Below are positions 1-6,703 of a stretch of 9,322 nucleotides of DNA, one piece after another. Origin of the DNA: Planctomycetaceae bacterium. Its GTDB lineage: Bacteria > Planctomycetota > Planctomycetia > Pirellulales > Thermoguttaceae. The position numbers and the translations under genes are program-made. The notes under the pieces were generated by a model. That model did no database searches and was not told the origin of the DNA. It saw nothing but the letters and a program-made list of their open reading frames with translations. The stretch spans positions 1 to 9,322 of the forward strand of contig DOMV01000171.1 in NCBI GenBank assembly GCA_003509805.1, written 5' to 3'. The first letter of the stretch is position 1, and every line of letters starts with the position of its first letter.

Positions 1-46
1 GATCAACTGAAACGAGTGTTCCACAATGCGGTAAAGGAGCCTGTAA

Positions 47-62
47 GTGACCAAACGGTCAC
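47..62. other. Perfect 6-bp hairpin, GTGACC-aaac-GGTCAC
   Basis: GTGACC at 47-52 and GGTCAC at 57-62 are exact reverse complements around an AAAC loop. No T-run follows on either strand, so it is not a standard intrinsic terminator. It lies upstream of the recognisable transposase part, in bases I cannot assign. The role is unknown. Confidence 0.4.
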
Positions 63-126
63 GAAACTGTAACAATTCTTGGGGGCTGCGTAATCAAACG
101 ATCTTTGTGGGTAAAACTGAGTTGCT

Positions 127-289
127 GAAATACGGGGCCGCCGAATTTGTACGAGAAGAACTTGGCATTCCCGGCTGCCGTGCTTTGCTCCGTCTTGATA
201 CGGCTGTATTCCTGAAATACACCGTCGTCGCGGCGTATTTCAATCTTATGAAACTCGTTGCTGTATTTCGGCAATACTGTGTAACGAGT
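127..289. repeat. Cluster of short inverted repeats in the transposase remnant
   Basis: The 7-mer GAAATAC occurs at 127-133 and 214-220, and its reverse complement GTATTTC at 235-241 and 263-269. The second and third copies form a perfect inverted pair with a 14-base loop. A separate nested structure follows: ACTCGTT (253-259) pairs with AACGAGT (283-289), and GTATT (263-267) pairs with AATAC (273-277) inside it. GTATT at 206-210 also pairs with 216-220. These are seen directly. Their origin, either decay of the insertion sequence or a small inserted palindrome, is unknown. Confidence 0.5.
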
Positions 290-562
290 CTTGATCCCGA
301 TTCTGTTTCGGGCTCCGAATTCCACGATTTCATTTCTCGCCACTGGGAAATAGAAAATTGTCTGCATTGGACGAAGGACCGCGAATTCGAGGAGGACAAG
401 CACGTCCTCGACGCTCCATGCGGCAAAGTCTGGACTATTTTGACGAATATCGCGGTATCGCTCCGCGAATTTCTGAGAGTGGGCGAACGAACGAAGCGGG
501 CCGTGAGCGAAAAAAATCTTGCCGATCCTCGCCAAACCGCCAAAAAACTCGGTTTCAGGAAA
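155..562 (+). pseudogene. ISAs1-family transposase, 5'-truncated remnant
   Basis: This is the C-terminal part of a DDE transposase. In the reading frame that starts at 47, residues 37-172 resemble the end of ISAs1-family proteins. There is a GIPGCRALLRLDT segment (40-52), CVTSLDPDSVSGSEF (78-92), then the diagnostic HWEIENCLHW at 99-108 followed by a DREFEEDKH-like acidic stretch (111-119). The IENxLHW block carries the catalytic Glu of the DDE triad in this family. The end at KNLADPRQTAKKLGF (156-170) also fits. Full-length ISAs1 transposases are about 350-400 residues; here the N-terminal half with the first two catalytic Asp is absent. The upstream bases (1-150) give no recognisable transposase, and the frame runs on to 739 without looking like protein. 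The copy is therefore inactive. I see no terminal inverted repeat or target duplication. The family call is firm, the exact borders are not. Confidence 0.8.
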
Positions 563-735
563 ACTTGTTACCGGCGTGTCCGGGGGGGCGCCGCTGGTCG
601 CGTCCTTTTCCGGCAATCGGGTTTCGGGGCAAGCAGCCCAAGGATGGCCAGTGTCGGCGGTTTTTCGACCAAGTTCCCATCGACGCCCCGGGCGAAGTCG
701 GATAAAATTTCGGTTCATTCGCCTTGGAGAACCCC

Positions 736-1668
736 ATGAAACCCGATTCCGACCATCCTTTTCCACTCGCTGCGGCCTACGGGCTGGCGGTTGTGAACGC
801 GCTGATCATCGGGCTTTCCTTCAGTTTCGTGAAGGTCGCCGTAACACTGGCTGGGCCGGTCGATACGCTGGCGTTCCGCTTTCTCATCGCCTTGGCTGTC
901 TGCATCGTCTACGCCCGGATCAAAGGCATTCGGCCCCGGTTCGACCTGAAAAACTCGCTTCGGCTGCTGCCCATGGGCGCTTGCTACCCGTTGGGATTCT
1001 TCCTTTTTCAAGGGTTTGGCCTACTTTATGCCTCGTCGGGCGAAGCGGGAATTCTGAACGCGACGGGCCCGATCTTCACGGCGATCATCGCGGCGACGTT
1101 CATCCGGGAGCGGTACAACCCGGTTCAGTGTTTCTCGATTCTGCTCTCCGTCGTGGGAGTCATTTATATTGCGTATCAAAAAGGGGCCTCGCTCAATCCG
1201 GACCACATCGCCGGGATCGCGTTGATCCTGCTGTCGGCTCTGTCCGGGGCGGGCTATGCGGTCCTCAATCGTACCTTGGTTCGGCATTTTACGACTTTCG
1301 AGATCACCTACTATTTGATGATCGTCGGAGCCGTCGCGTTCACGCTCGCTTCGCTGGTTCAACGTGCCGTCCACGGAACTTGGGCGACGGTTTTCACGCC
1401 ATTTTCCGACACGTCTTTCACGACGGCAATTCTGTACCTCGCCCTGTTCTCGTCATTGTTGACGACGGTATTCGCCAGCCTCGCCTTGAACCGGCTGACC
1501 TCGGCGGGACTGACTCTTTTCCTGAACCTTTCGACCATCGTTTCGATTCTCGTCGGCTATTTCCGACTCGGCGAGGCGGTCCACGCCTACCATTTGATCG
1601 GTGCGGCGATGATTTTGGCCGGGCTGGTCGGAACGAACTGGTTCACCGGATCGCGTTCTCGCCCTTGA
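736..1668 (+). CDS. EamA/DMT-superfamily permease
   Basis: The product is a 310-residue inner-membrane protein of the drug/metabolite transporter superfamily (EamA type), which usually exports or exchanges small metabolites. I count ten hydrophobic segments, roughly at residues 12-30, 43-61, 78-98, 104-124, 131-147, 158-178, 190-207, 229-249, 256-275 and 286-302. They form two EamA repeats (about 15-148 and 157-302), the usual family length and topology. In the first repeat, helix 4 has GEAGILNATGPIFTAIIAA followed by an F-I-R-E-R turn. In the second, the AGLTLFLNLSTIVSI helix is followed by the conserved G-E (RLGEAVHAYHLIGA). ATG 736 is chosen because GGAG at 726-729 sits six bases upstream; an in-frame TTG at 724 would overlap that site. 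The gene stands alone, with no neighbour that reveals a substrate. The family is firm, the substrate unknown. Confidence 0.88.
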   Translation: MKPDSDHPFPLAAAYGLAVVNALIIGLSFSFVKVAVTLAGPVDTLAFRFLIALAVCIVYARIKGIRPRFDLKNSLRLLPMGACYPLGFFLFQGFGLLYASSGEAGILNATGPIFTAIIAATFIRERYNPVQCFSILLSVVGVIYIAYQKGASLNPDHIAGIALILLSALSGAGYAVLNRTLVRHFTTFEITYYLMIVGAVAFTLASLVQRAVHGTWATVFTPFSDTSFTTAILYLALFSSLLTTVFASLALNRLTSAGLTLFLNLSTIVSILVGYFRLGEAVHAYHLIGAAMILAGLVGTNWFTGSRSRP

Positions 1669-1677
1669 AAACAAGGG
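1662..1677 (+). other. Perfect hairpin over the permease stop codon
   Basis: CCCTTG (1662-1667) and CAAGGG (1672-1677) are exact reverse complements around an AAAA loop, and the TGA stop at 1666-1668 lies across the stem-loop junction. No T-run follows on the + strand, so it is not a canonical intrinsic terminator. It could protect the 3' end of the mRNA or act as a weak or factor-assisted terminator. Confidence 0.45.
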
Positions 1678-1848
1678 AGGAACATCGCCGATACGACCGC
1701 GACAACCGACAAAACAAGCACCATCCTTAATTATCGAACGGTATTTGTCCGCCATTCCTTTGCCCACTTCGGGTTACGCCGGTCGCCGCGTTTCCGGTAT
1801 AATCTGCGTGCATACGGCATTATTCCACAATTTTACGACATTATCCTC

Positions 1849-1878
1849 TTGACAATCCACGATCCTCCCGAATATGAT
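1849..1878 (+). promoter_or_regulatory. Sigma70-like promoter of DUF1559 gene 1
   Basis: A consensus -35 box TTGACA (1849-1854) is followed after 18 bases by TATGAT (1873-1878), one mismatch from TATAAT. Transcription would begin near 1885, giving a leader of about 66 bases before ATG 1951. This is the best promoter match I found. A second TATAAT at 1798-1803 lacks a convincing -35 partner. Confidence 0.55.
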
Positions 1879-1892
1879 GGTGCTGTGTTATC

Positions 1893-1908
1893 CGGACCGT
1901 GTGGTCCG
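1893..1908 (+). promoter_or_regulatory. Leader hairpin CGGACC-gtgt-GGTCCG
   Basis: CGGACC (1893-1898) and GGTCCG (1903-1908) pair perfectly around a four-base loop. It lies about eight bases after the inferred transcription start and well upstream of the ribosome-binding site AAGGAG at 1938-1943. A hairpin at the very 5' end of a message commonly slows decay. Bases 1911-1937 after it are rich in G and T without a clean terminator run, so attenuation looks less likely. Confidence 0.45.
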
Positions 1909-1950
1909 AATTTTCGGGGTTTTTGCGATTATTTTTTAAGGAGTCGAATC

Positions 1951-3159
1951 ATGCGAAAGCGCGCAATCGGGAAAACGGGGGGAGGTGGAATAGCGAGCCG
2001 GGGATCGTGTCGCCGGATCATGGGTTTTACCTTGGTCGAGCTTCTTGTCGTCATCGCGATCATCGGCACCTTGGTCGCCCTGCTTTTGCCCGCCGTTCAA
2101 GCGGCCCGGGAAGCGGCCCGGCGGATGCAATGCTCCAACAACCTGAAACAATGCGGCCTCGCCGTCCATGGCTTCGAAAATGTCCACGGGCGCATTCCGA
2201 ACAACTTCCGCGACCCGATTTGGCACAACACCCAGGGATCGCATTTATACAGTTTCTGGACATGCTTGTTGCCCCAGATCGAGCAGCAAGCCCTGTTCGA
2301 TTCGCTTATGGAAAGCTGTACCGGTGGATCCACGGGACCTGACCCGCATGTTTACAAGCACAACGGAAACCTGACCGCTTTCGCCTACGGCATCGCGACG
2401 TTGTTGTGTCCGTCCGATTCTTCCGGTCGTGCGGGTCCCGGCGAGGAGGGAAAGACCTATCCGAATACGGACGGCGACCTCGGGCGCGTCAACTATCTCG
2501 GTAATTTCGGCGACGCCGTCATGGGCAATCCCTATTGGGCGGAATGGCCCCAGTCCCGCGGCGTGTTTCGTCCTTATTGCTCCGACGGGGACTGGAATAA
2601 GGTTTGGGGGTCCATTGCTTTTTCCAACATTACCGACGGCCTGAGCGGTACGGTTCTTTTCGCGGAGGGTTGCATTGCCCAAGAGCCGAAGGACCCGACC
2701 GTCCGGGGCGGCGTCGCGACCAACGTCGCTTTGGATGGAACCAACCCCCCGTCGAACTGCGCAGCACGACGCGGTGCCGGCGGGTTGCTTGATCCCGCTG
2801 AATACATCACGGATGGGAGTTCCTGGCAAAATGCGCGAGGATTTCGATGGGGGGATTACCGCGCAGGCGATGGGGGACCGGTGTTCTACACGATCCTTCC
2901 CCCCAATGCGCCTTCCTGCGTCCAGAACGAAATGTGGCTTTTGACCGCCGGGAGTTACCATTTCGGCGGCGCCAACGTCGCGATGTGCGACGGCTCCGTC
3001 AAATTCGTCGGCGACAATGTCGATTGCGGAACTCTGACGGAAAATCTGGGCGGCGCCGCCAATACCGGTTGGGGGCACCATTGGCAGGGTCCCTCGACAT
3101 TCGGCGTTTGGGGGGCGGCCGGAACCGCCAACAGCGGCGATGTCGGGGCGGCTCTCTGA
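1951..3159 (+). CDS. DUF1559 pseudopilin-like protein 1
   Basis: A 402-residue planctomycete-type DUF1559 protein. It has a basic, glycine-rich leader (residues 1-25) and a type IV prepilin cleavage site G25/F26, with the expected Glu at mature position 5 (E30). A hydrophobic helix (about 26-48) and the PAVQAAREAARR segment (47-58) follow. The large soluble domain has LLCPSD (151-156), the block ITDGLSGTVLFAEG (227-240), ILPPN (315-319) and H337-X9-D347-G348. Prepilin peptidase should remove the leader, leaving the protein anchored by its helix with the soluble domain in the periplasm or outside. What this family assembles into is not established. ATG 1951 is chosen because AAGGAG (1938-1943) lies seven bases upstream and the leader length is normal; the frame is open further 5', but that part overlaps the promoter. 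Lipoprotein 1 follows after 84 bases, so co-transcription is likely. Confidence 0.9.
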   Translation: MRKRAIGKTGGGGIASRGSCRRIMGFTLVELLVVIAIIGTLVALLLPAVQAAREAARRMQCSNNLKQCGLAVHGFENVHGRIPNNFRDPIWHNTQGSHLYSFWTCLLPQIEQQALFDSLMESCTGGSTGPDPHVYKHNGNLTAFAYGIATLLCPSDSSGRAGPGEEGKTYPNTDGDLGRVNYLGNFGDAVMGNPYWAEWPQSRGVFRPYCSDGDWNKVWGSIAFSNITDGLSGTVLFAEGCIAQEPKDPTVRGGVATNVALDGTNPPSNCAARRGAGGLLDPAEYITDGSSWQNARGFRWGDYRAGDGGPVFYTILPPNAPSCVQNEMWLLTAGSYHFGGANVAMCDGSVKFVGDNVDCGTLTENLGGAANTGWGHHWQGPSTFGVWGAAGTANSGDVGAAL

Positions 3160-3243
3160 TGCGTTGCGTAACGGAAATCACAAAAACGTGTGCTCGACCT
3201 CGCAGGGCAACGGCGTGTTTTCGCGAGTCCATTAAAGGATGAT

Positions 3244-3750
3244 ATGAGTGGCAAAACAAAATTGCATTTTACATTTACGGCGTGGCGATGGCCTTTTGTC
3301 CCTGTCGCCGTCCTTGCCGTCGTCATTACCGTCGTCCTTGCCGGATGTTCCGACGGCAAAATCCGGACAGAGCTCGTCGAAGGCACCCTGACGCTGGACG
3401 GCAAGCCGCTCCCGGGCGCACAAATCCGGTTCACGCCAAAATCCCCGGATCAAGGCTTGGCCGCGTTCGGAAGATCGGACACGGACGGACGGTACAGGAT
3501 ACAGACCCTTGCGGGAAGGCCGAACGCCGGAACGGTCCCGGGCGAATATCTTGTGACTGTCTCAAAAACGGAACTGGTGCCGAACGGGAAAATGGTCTAC
3601 AGCATGGGGGAAATGATCGAAGCCCGCGACTCGGTGCAGCTCCTCCCGGAATCGTACTCGCAAACTTCAAAAACCCCTTTTTCCGCCGTCGTTGTTCCGG
3701 GAAAAAACGAGTTCCATTTCGACGTGAAATCGAAGGGCGACGCGCTTTGA
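3244..3750 (+). CDS. Small lipoprotein 1, carboxypeptidase-regulatory-like fold
   Basis: A 168-residue predicted lipoprotein. The hydrophobic segment at about 17-33 ends in the lipobox L32-A33-G34-C35, so Cys35 should be acylated and the protein tethered to a membrane. The rest looks like one beta-sandwich of the carboxypeptidase-regulatory/transthyretin-like kind common in planctomycetes: VEGTLTLDGKPLPGAQIRF (45-63), SDTDGRYRIQT (78-88), GTVPGEYLVTVSK (96-108) and a closing LPESY...TPFSAVVVPGKNEFHFDV (134-161). Nothing catalytic is visible; such domains usually bind or brace other proteins. The start at 3244 follows AAAGGA (3234-3239) and gives a plausible signal peptide, although the n-region (16 residues) is long. 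It lies directly after DUF1559 gene 1 and has a counterpart after DUF1559 gene 2, so a partnership with the pseudopilin is inferred. Confidence 0.8.
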   Translation: MSGKTKLHFTFTAWRWPFVPVAVLAVVITVVLAGCSDGKIRTELVEGTLTLDGKPLPGAQIRFTPKSPDQGLAAFGRSDTDGRYRIQTLAGRPNAGTVPGEYLVTVSKTELVPNGKMVYSMGEMIEARDSVQLLPESYSQTSKTPFSAVVVPGKNEFHFDVKSKGDAL

Positions 3751-3850
3751 TTCCTGTGGATACCGAAGGCGGTCGAAATTTCCCGAAGCCGAGTCCGTGG
3801 CGGACGGTCGGATGCGTCGACGCCCATGCGGTTCGCACCCGGCTTCGGTC

Positions 3851-4003
3851 TATACTGGAAACGCGATGAAAACGCGCATTTGGTCAAGTCCGCCTGCCGC
3901 ACTCACTCGACTCCAACTTCAGTTGATATAATGACATAAGCGGATCGTTCGAGCGGCAGGCGATGGTGCGCGGGAACAGTTTCAGGCCGTTTGCGGTCTA
4001 TCA
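3851..4003. repeat. Palindromic intergenic repeat, copy A
   Basis: This 153-base element recurs at 6483-6634. Its core is a perfect 10-base inverted repeat, CGCCTGCCGC (3891-3900) and GCGGCAGGCG (3953-3962), around a 52-base AT-richer loop that holds the smaller hairpin CAACT-tc-AGTTG. Outside the core the flanks pair again: AAACG (3859-3863) with CGTTT (3988-3992), TGAAA (3867-3871) with TTTCA (3980-3984), and TATAC (3851-3855) with GTCTA (3996-4000) at four of five positions. Over the left 50 bases, A and B align without gaps at 41 positions; the right flank after the core aligns at 26 of 41. Copy A ends 78 bases before the GH2 start codon. It could be a MITE-like repeat, a REP-like palindrome or a structured leader RNA; the sequence alone does not decide. 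Confidence 0.75.
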
Positions 4004-4033
4004 CACATTTTTTCGGCAGTTTTCAAAACAAAC

Positions 4034-4047
4034 CCGGCAAACGCCGG
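4034..4047 (+). other. Hairpin CCGGC-aaac-GCCGG upstream of the GH2 gene
   Basis: CCGGC (4034-4038) and GCCGG (4043-4047) are exact reverse complements around AAAC. It lies 34 bases before ATG 4082 in a stretch without a Shine-Dalgarno sequence. No T-run follows. It may be a leader structure; no function is shown. Confidence 0.35.
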
Positions 4048-4081
4048 TCACAAGCGACTCAACCAACAAAACCGTTCAATC

Positions 4082-6445
4082 ATGAAACAACAATTATTTC
4101 TTCCGTGTCTCGCGTTCCTGCTCGTTTTCTCCGTCACCGCCCCGGCGCAGGACTGGCGGATCGTTCCGGGTAAAATCGTTTCGAAGTTCGCGAAGGACGT
4201 CGATCCGAAAAATCCGCTCCCCGAGTATCCGCGTCCCCAGATGGTCCGTGACGCCTGGCTGAACCTGAACGGTCTCTGGGACTACGCCGTCGTTTCCGGC
4301 GATGTGAAACAACCTGAAACATACGACGGCAAAATTCTCGTCCCGTATCCGGTCGAATCGTCGTTGTCCGGCGTCGGTAAAAATGTCGGCAAAGACGAAA
4401 CCCTGGTCTATAAAAGGACGTTCGAAATTCCCAAAGGAAAAGAATGGGACGGTCGAAGAGTCCTGCTCCATTTCGGCGCCGTCGATTGGGAGGCCGTCGT
4501 GACGCTCAACGGACAACCGCTCGGCAAACACACGGGAGGTTACACGCCGTTTTCCTTCGACGCGACCGACGCCTTGAAAGCGGACGGTCCGCAGGAACTG
4601 ATCGTCGCCGTGACGGACCCGACCGATGCGGGTTTCCAACCCCGGGGCAAACAGGTCCGTAATCCGAATGGAATCTGGTACACCGCGGTAACCGGCATCT
4701 GGCAAACCGTTTGGCTCGAACCGGTTGCGGCGACGTCGATCGAAAGCCTCAAGATGACGCCGAACATCAAAGACGGCACCTTGACGCTCGAAACCGTCGT
4801 CAACGGCACGCAACCCGGCGATATCATCGACGCAAAAGCAACGGTCAAGTCGCGGCATGTAAACCTTCGCGGACCGTTGGGACGCCCGGTGATCGGCCGA
4901 AGGAACCAGGCGGTCGAAACGGTGGCGGCTTTCGCCAAGACCGAAGTCGGCAAACCCGTCACCCTGAGTCTCCCGAACGCCAAACTTTGGACGCCGGATT
5001 CACCGCATCTTTACGATCTGACCGTTTCCGTGATCCGGAACGGCAAGGTCGTCGATACCGTTGACTCGTATTTCGCGATGCGGGAGATCGCGCTCGGAAA
5101 AGACGACAAAGGAATCACCCGGATGATGCTTAACGGCAAGTTCGTCTTTCAGCACGGTCCGCTCGACCAGGGTTGGTGGCCGGACGGGCTCTACACCGCT
5201 CCGACCGACGAAGCCTTGGCATACGACGTCGTCGTGACGAAGAAACTCGGCTTCAACATGCTCCGCAAGCACGTCAAGGTCGAGCCGGCCCGATTCTACC
5301 ATCACTGCGACGAACTCGGAATGCTCGTTTGGCAGGACATGCCCAGCGGCGACCAATCCATCGGCGGGGACGATCCCGACGTGGCGCGCACGCCGGAATC
5401 GGCCGCGAACTTCGAAAAGGAATGGAAGGAAGTGATCGAGGCGTTTTACAATTCGCCTTGTATCGTCGTCTGGGTTCCGTTCAACGAGGGTTGGGGACAG
5501 TTCGATACCTGCCGGATTCTGGAGTGGACCAAGCAGCTTGATCCGACACGGCTGGTCGACGGCCCGAGCGGCTGGACCGATCGAGGGTGCGGCGACATGC
5601 ACGACATGCACGCCTATCGCGGTCCCGGCATGTTCCCGGCGGAGGAGAATCGGGCGAGCGTGCTCGGCGAATACGGCGGTCTCGGCCTCCCGATCACGGG
5701 ACATGCCTGGGTCGAATCGGACAAGAACTGGGGCTACGGCGGCAACCTGAAGGACCGGGACGATTTGCTGGCAGCCTACATGGGCTTGAATTTCCGAATG
5801 CATCCGATGATCGGCAAGGGACTCTCCGCCGCGGTTTACACGCAGACGACCGACGTCGAAGTCGAGGTCAACGGTCTCATGACGTACGATCGGGAAATCA
5901 TCAAAGTCGACGTCGAAAAGTTCAGGGCTTTGAACGATGCGTTACGGTATCCGGCTCCGGATGCGAAGGTCGTCGTTCCGACGGCCTTGGAAAAAGAGTT
6001 CGAATGGGCCTATACGACGGACGAACCGGCCGACGGTTGGGAAAAGGCCGACTTCGACGATTCCGCATGGGAAAAAGGGCCTTCCGGCTTCGGGACCCGG
6101 GGAACTCCGGGCGCCGTCGTCCGGACCGAATGGAAAACCGACAATATCTGGATTCGCCGGAGCGTTGAATTAACCGCCGAGGATGTCAGGGACCCGTCCC
6201 AATTGGTCCTCGATATTCACCACGACGAAGACGCCGAGGTGTACGTCAACGGCGTCAAAGTTTGTACCGTCACCGATTTTACCTCGGGTTACGCCCAAGT
6301 CCCCATGACGGACGCCGCGAAGGCGTTCAAGACCGGTAGGAATGTCATTGCCGTCCACTGCAAGCAGACCAGGGGAGGACAATACATTGATCTCGGTTTT
6401 TCCCGGATCATCCCGGCAACCGGGAAACACAAACGGGTTTGGTAA
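4082..6445 (+). CDS. Secreted glycoside hydrolase family 2 protein
   Basis: A 787-residue exported glycosidase. A Sec signal peptide covers residues 1-22, with likely cleavage at APA/Q. The GH2 N-terminal sugar-binding jelly roll (about 55-215) has LNGLWDYAV (62-70), the hallmark PYPVESSLSGV (88-98) and GIWQTVWLEP (205-214). An immunoglobulin-like domain (about 216-335) and a TIM barrel (about 345-620) follow. In the barrel, WVPFNEGWGQF holds N468-E469, the expected acid/base, and VLGEYGG holds E530, the expected nucleophile, so both catalytic Glu appear intact. Residues 637-777 form an extra C-terminal galactose-binding-like domain (DFDDSAW...GPSGFG, then YVNGVKV). GH2 enzymes retain configuration and cleave beta-galactosides, beta-glucuronides, beta-mannosides or alpha-arabinosides; the substrate cannot be fixed here. 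The ATG has no Shine-Dalgarno sequence. The gene lies between two DUF1559-lipoprotein pairs and downstream of repeat A. Confidence 0.9.
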   Translation: MKQQLFLPCLAFLLVFSVTAPAQDWRIVPGKIVSKFAKDVDPKNPLPEYPRPQMVRDAWLNLNGLWDYAVVSGDVKQPETYDGKILVPYPVESSLSGVGKNVGKDETLVYKRTFEIPKGKEWDGRRVLLHFGAVDWEAVVTLNGQPLGKHTGGYTPFSFDATDALKADGPQELIVAVTDPTDAGFQPRGKQVRNPNGIWYTAVTGIWQTVWLEPVAATSIESLKMTPNIKDGTLTLETVVNGTQPGDIIDAKATVKSRHVNLRGPLGRPVIGRRNQAVETVAAFAKTEVGKPVTLSLPNAKLWTPDSPHLYDLTVSVIRNGKVVDTVDSYFAMREIALGKDDKGITRMMLNGKFVFQHGPLDQGWWPDGLYTAPTDEALAYDVVVTKKLGFNMLRKHVKVEPARFYHHCDELGMLVWQDMPSGDQSIGGDDPDVARTPESAANFEKEWKEVIEAFYNSPCIVVWVPFNEGWGQFDTCRILEWTKQLDPTRLVDGPSGWTDRGCGDMHDMHAYRGPGMFPAEENRASVLGEYGGLGLPITGHAWVESDKNWGYGGNLKDRDDLLAAYMGLNFRMHPMIGKGLSAAVYTQTTDVEVEVNGLMTYDREIIKVDVEKFRALNDALRYPAPDAKVVVPTALEKEFEWAYTTDEPADGWEKADFDDSAWEKGPSGFGTRGTPGAVVRTEWKTDNIWIRRSVELTAEDVRDPSQLVLDIHHDEDAEVYVNGVKVCTVTDFTSGYAQVPMTDAAKAFKTGRNVIAVHCKQTRGGQYIDLGFSRIIPATGKHKRVW

Positions 6446-6482
6446 GCCGACCGTACCGGATCGCGATTCGAGACGGATGATT

Positions 6483-6634
6483 TATACGGGAAACGCGGTG
6501 ACATTGGTTGTTTGGTGAAGTCCGCCTGCCGCAATCAATCGACGCAACATACTTGTAAATATAGTATTGCACGTTCCATTCGAGCGGCAGGCGAGTGTTC
6601 GCAGGAGGATTGGCACGCCGTTCGAAGTATACCA
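6483..6634. repeat. Palindromic intergenic repeat, copy B
   Basis: This is the second copy of the element at 3851-4003, in the same orientation. The 10-base inverted repeat is identical (6523-6532 with 6584-6593), and the distance from the 5' border to it is 40 bases in both copies. The loop is 51 bases, differs in sequence, and makes its own stem: GCAA..TACT (6544-6553 region) with AGTATTGC (6563-6570). Outer pairing is TATAC (6483-6487) with GTATA (6627-6631), AACG (6492-6495) with CGTT (6619-6622), and GTG (6498-6500) with CAC (6614-6616), with symmetric internal loops. The pair A3870-T3981 in copy A is C6502-G6612 here, a compensatory change. Copy B ends 69 bases before the start of DUF1559 gene 2. 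Confidence 0.75.
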
Positions 6635-6703
6635 GGAGGGCGTTTTTACCGGCGGACCTGAATTCCGTTTACTTTTCTTACTTAACCGAGAGGAGACGCG
6701 ACG

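Larger units (their letters stand above)
3751..4081. other. 331-base gap between lipoprotein 1 and the GH2 gene
   Basis: No coding sequence is supported here. Its main content is palindromic repeat A (3851-4003). Before it are a short hairpin GTCCG-tgg-CGGAC (3793-3805) and a 10-base palindrome GCGTCGACGC (3814-3823). After it comes the hairpin at 4034-4047 and then the GH2 start. I find no convincing -35/-10 pair; a TATAAT at 3927-3932 sits in the loop of repeat A without a -35 partner. Confidence 0.6.

Noticed and set aside
519..1730. A 403-codon open frame overlapping the permease on the same strand
   Set aside because: It is Arg/Gly/Pro-rich, without hydrophobic segments or recognisable motifs, and covers the well-supported EamA gene in another frame. 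Long open shadow frames are usual in GC-rich DNA.
2245..3081. A 278-codon open frame on the minus strand inside DUF1559 gene 1
   Set aside because: It has no family resemblance and lies wholly inside a gene with clear start and end motifs, so it is an antisense shadow.
3846..4001. CGGTCTAT direct repeats (3846-3853 and 3994-4001) as a target-site duplication of repeat A
   Set aside because: Both overlap the part of A that aligns with copy B, so they are not outside the element, and copy B has no matching pair.
3851..4003. Integron attC site, since repeats A and B are imperfect palindromes of similar size
   Set aside because: I do not see the RYYYAAC and GTTRRRY core pair at the ends, there is no integrase in the window, and flanking genes do not look like cassettes.
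5000..5803. A 267-codon minus-strand open frame inside the GH2 gene
   Set aside because: It covers the catalytic barrel with both active-site Glu on the + strand and shows no motif of its own.
3891..6593. CRISPR array from the repeated CGCCTGCCGC units
   Set aside because: There are only two inverted pairs, 2.6 kb apart with genes between them, no regularly spaced direct repeats and no cas genes.
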